From: CAYGZQ01 sp964354375 [NCBI: uncultured Planctomycetota bacterium]
GTDB lineage: Bacteria; JAJVIF01; JAPKYR01
NCBI GenBank assembly: GCA_964354375.1
Contig: CAYGZQ010000008.1
Coordinates: 23,192 to 87,191, forward strand
DNA: 64,000 nucleotides
Direction of reading: 5' to 3'
Shown: positions 62,034-64,000 of the stretch, piece by piece
Layout of the letters: every line of letters begins with the position of its first letter
Numbering within the stretch: the stretch's first letter is position 1
The notes under the pieces: generated by a model
The model's database searches: none
What the model was told of the DNA's origin: nothing
What the model saw: the letters and a program-made list of their open reading frames with translations, nothing else
Position numbers and translations under genes: made by a program

Positions 62034-64000
62034 TCAGAAACTGTTGGGATAATTGATATGGAAATAACGCCAGTTCTCGGCCTGGCTTTCGATCGGCTTC
62101 GCGGGGGTCTGCCAGTTCTTGTCGCTGAGCCAGTAGTCGCTCGGATCGTTCCAGCCCGAGATCTGGAAGTACATCAGGTTGCCGTAGGCGGCGTCCGATT
62201 CCTTGCAGAACGAGAGGTTGGCGCCGCCGTACGGGCAGTAGTAGGCGTTGATCTGCGCACAGCTCGAGAACCCGGCGTCCAGCAAGTAGACGTCATGGAA
62301 GATCCCTGTTGCATGACCCAGCTCGTGCGCCAGGGAGCCGTGCTCAGCATAGTCCGACATGGCTACATACGTCGAACTATGCGTCTGGAAACTCGGACGG
62401 CAATCCATCCTGCAGAATGCTGCGGCGTTGGGCATGTTGGGGAAGGAGTTCACGTAGTAGACATTGATCGGACCCGACGTGTCCTTGTAGATCGTGTGGC
62501 ATTGGTTGACTTCGGTTGAAGTGGCGGCAAGCCAGGAGGTCCGGTTGATGTAACTGATCTCGGCCACCGTGAAGCTGCCCCCCCACTCGCTGTAGAACTG
62601 ACTGGCCCAGTTCACGTCCGCGTTCACCTGTGCTTCGGTCGTCGCAGGACTGCTACCGTCATCCTTGCAGATGATGTGGGCATGGATCTTGAAGTCGAAG
62701 TCGCCCACGCTTTTGAGCGTAAGGTTCATTGTCAGAGCATAGGGCTGATCGCCGTTGCCGACGTTGGGATGCGCGATTGCCCTGATGAAGTAGGTTCCTG
62801 CGTCAAGGTCGCTGAGGTCGACCGATTCGTCATCGACCCCGACCTTGGCGCTGTAGGCGATAGGTGCGGCTGCGGGATCGCCGTAGACATAGAGATCGTT
62901 GTCCGCGATCAAGTCGCTCGAGAGCGTTATGCCGCCGTCCGCAGCCTTGTTCTCGGGAATGATGAACGTGAACCAGTCGGGGTCCGAGGGGAAGCAGACG
63001 GTGCCGCTCACCACATCGGTCAGGCCGATCGGGTCGGCCGTGAGATTGGAGTCGTTCCCGTCATTGTTGGAGCAGGAGTACTCCGAGCTTATCAGGTCGA
63101 GGTTCATCGTGTAGCCGCGGTCCCCGTCGGGGGTCGAGCCCAGGGCAAACACTTCGACATAATGCATGCCCGGACCGAGTCCGCCGATGGTAATCAGCTC
63201 GTCCATCGTGTCCGGGTTTGTGCCCCAGAAGGTTATTGGTCCGGGATACGTATCGTAGACCCGAACATCGATATTGCCGACGCCGGCATTGTCCAGGTAA
63301 ATCGTCCCGCCGGCCACCTTATTCGAAGGCACCGTGAGGGTGTACCAGTCGCGAATGTCGCCCCCGGCGCAGACCGATTCGGTCTTCGTGTCCTGAAGGG
63401 CGAGGGATGTTGCGGAGGTGTAATCGTTGTTATCGTCGGTTGTGCACTGGCCGCTCACTTCATGGATGTCCAGGCTCAGCTCGTATGGCTGTACGTCCGT
63501 CCCGGTGGTCTCGCCGGTCAGAACGGCGATGTAGTAGAAGCCGGCCTCGAGGTCTTCGACATTCAGGGTCTCAGTGACTCCGTACGGATTCGTGGCCTGG
63601 CCGATGGGATCCCCGGGACAGCCGTCGAAGAGCACGAGGTCGTTGTCCCCGTAGTCGAAATTGTCCAGGGTTATCGTCCCCTCCTGAACCTTGCCGGTCG
63701 GTACGGCAAAGGCAAAGTAGTCGGAGGGATCGTAGGGCATGCACACCGCATCCTTGGTCGAGGACACGAGATCGACCCATACCGAGTTGTCGCAGGTGAC
63801 ATTGTCATCGCCCTCGCAGGACATCAGCCCCACATCGACCGAGACTCGCGCATAGGCCGCGACCTCCCCGGCGGGAGCTTCAGCCGCTCCCTGCTTCCAT
63901 GAGGTCCCGGGAGCGCAGACCTCTATCAACACCGGCATCGTGCCGACATTCGCAGGCATGCCGGTTGCAGTTACAGTGACTATCGTGTTATGCAATCCGT
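62034..64000 (-). CDS. Exported metzincin-type metalloprotease with PPC-like repeats (5' end outside window)
   Basis: The frame is open to the window end, so the N-terminus is missing. In order it has: the end of a module shared with the LVIVD lipoprotein (PVLIEVCAPG, VAAYARVSVDVG), three prepeptidase C-terminal (PPC)-like beta-sandwich repeats (about 90-110 residues each, with YFAFAVPTGKVQEGTITLDN, WYTLTVPSNK and WFTFIIPENK), then a peptidase domain with zinc motif HELGHATGIFHD and a downstream YGNLMYF that fits the Met-turn of metzincins. The protein is likely a secreted or surface protease. Exact family within the metzincins is not determined. Confidence 0.85.
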   Translation of the reverse strand, partial: GLHNTIVTVTATGMPANVGTMPVLIEVCAPGTSWKQGAAEAPAGEVAAYARVSVDVGLMSCEGDDNVTCDNSVWVDLVSSTKDAVCMPYDPSDYFAFAVPTGKVQEGTITLDNFDYGDNDLVLFDGCPGDPIGQATNPYGVTETLNVEDLEAGFYYIAVLTGETTGTDVQPYELSLDIHEVSGQCTTDDNNDYTSATSLALQDTKTESVCAGGDIRDWYTLTVPSNKVAGGTIYLDNAGVGNIDVRVYDTYPGPITFWGTNPDTMDELITIGGLGPGMHYVEVFALGSTPDGDRGYTMNLDLISSEYSCSNNDGNDSNLTADPIGLTDVVSGTVCFPSDPDWFTFIIPENKAADGGITLSSDLIADNDLYVYGDPAAAPIAYSAKVGVDDESVDLSDLDAGTYFIRAIAHPNVGNGDQPYALTMNLTLKSVGDFDFKIHAHIICKDDGSSPATTEAQVNADVNWASQFYSEWGGSFTVAEISYINRTSWLAATSTEVNQCHTIYKDTSGPINVYYVNSFPNMPNAAAFCRMDCRPSFQTHSSTYVAMSDYAEHGSLAHELGHATGIFHDVYLLDAGFSSCAQINAYYCPYGGANLSFCKESDAAYGNLMYFQISGWNDPSDYWLSDKNWQTPAKPIESQAENWRYFHINYPNSF

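Overview
The window reads as a chromosomal segment of an uncultured diderm bacterium with high GC (roughly 60% by eye). Evidence for an outer membrane is strong: LptA/LptB/LptF-like lipopolysaccharide transport genes, a TolC-like channel, a TonB-dependent receptor and many lipoproteins. Asp23/Gls24 and SpoIIE-type phosphatase genes are also present. I do not assign a phylum; the mix does not match a well-known model lineage. No tRNA and no CRISPR array was found. The left edge looks like the 3' end of a 23S rRNA gene followed by a terminator.

Layout. 1-9 kb: housekeeping genes on the + strand (pth, mfd, two SurA-like chaperones without a PPIase domain, pyruvate phosphate dikinase). 9-10 kb: a REP-associated tyrosine transposase (RAYT) beside three 89-bp tandem units and one inverted copy of its palindrome. 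10-19.4 kb: mreD and PBP2, a peptidoglycan-binding/CHAP protein, an odd radical SAM protein, a thioredoxin plus a thioredoxin remnant, a RamA-like corrinoid activator, and a DHH phosphoesterase. 19.4-24 kb: a defence patch with hicB-hicA between REP copies, then a clearly lower-GC Gabija pair (gajA OLD-type nuclease, gajB UvrD-like helicase). 24.5-38 kb, - strand: a decarboxylase of the LysA fold, a signalling operon (GAF/SpoIIE phosphatase, Asp23, HAMP/GAF/SpoIIE/RsbW fusion), two small SMR-like transporters, and a TolC / ABC ATPase / Yip1 / membrane-fusion efflux operon. 38-46 kb: PgeF on the - strand, then a + strand operon running phosphomannomutase, DeoB, LptA-like, LptB, methyltransferase, LptF/G. 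46-52 kb: a large LVIVD-repeat lipoprotein, a DEDDh exonuclease-WYL fusion and a large membrane glycosyltransferase-like protein. 52-57.5 kb: a - strand operon behind a cobalamin riboswitch. 57.5-64 kb: HDOD protein, small lipoproteins, LexA, a HEAT-like exported protein, and a metzincin-type exported protease cut by the window end.

The most interesting units are: (1) the cobalamin-riboswitch operon, which joins a large surface lipoprotein, a BtuB-like receptor and a beta-propeller lipoprotein, an arrangement that resembles the BtuB-BtuG uptake system of Bacteroides; (2) a long N-terminal lipoprotein module shared by the LVIVD protein, the riboswitch-controlled lipoprotein and probably the truncated metzincin; (3) the Gabija/HicBA patch set among REP elements, with a RAYT gene 10 kb away that probably mobilises those elements; and (4) the two-phosphatase/Asp23 signalling operon. 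Several enzymes have changed key motifs (CX10CX2C radical SAM; Cys-to-Asp in the LysA-like decarboxylase).
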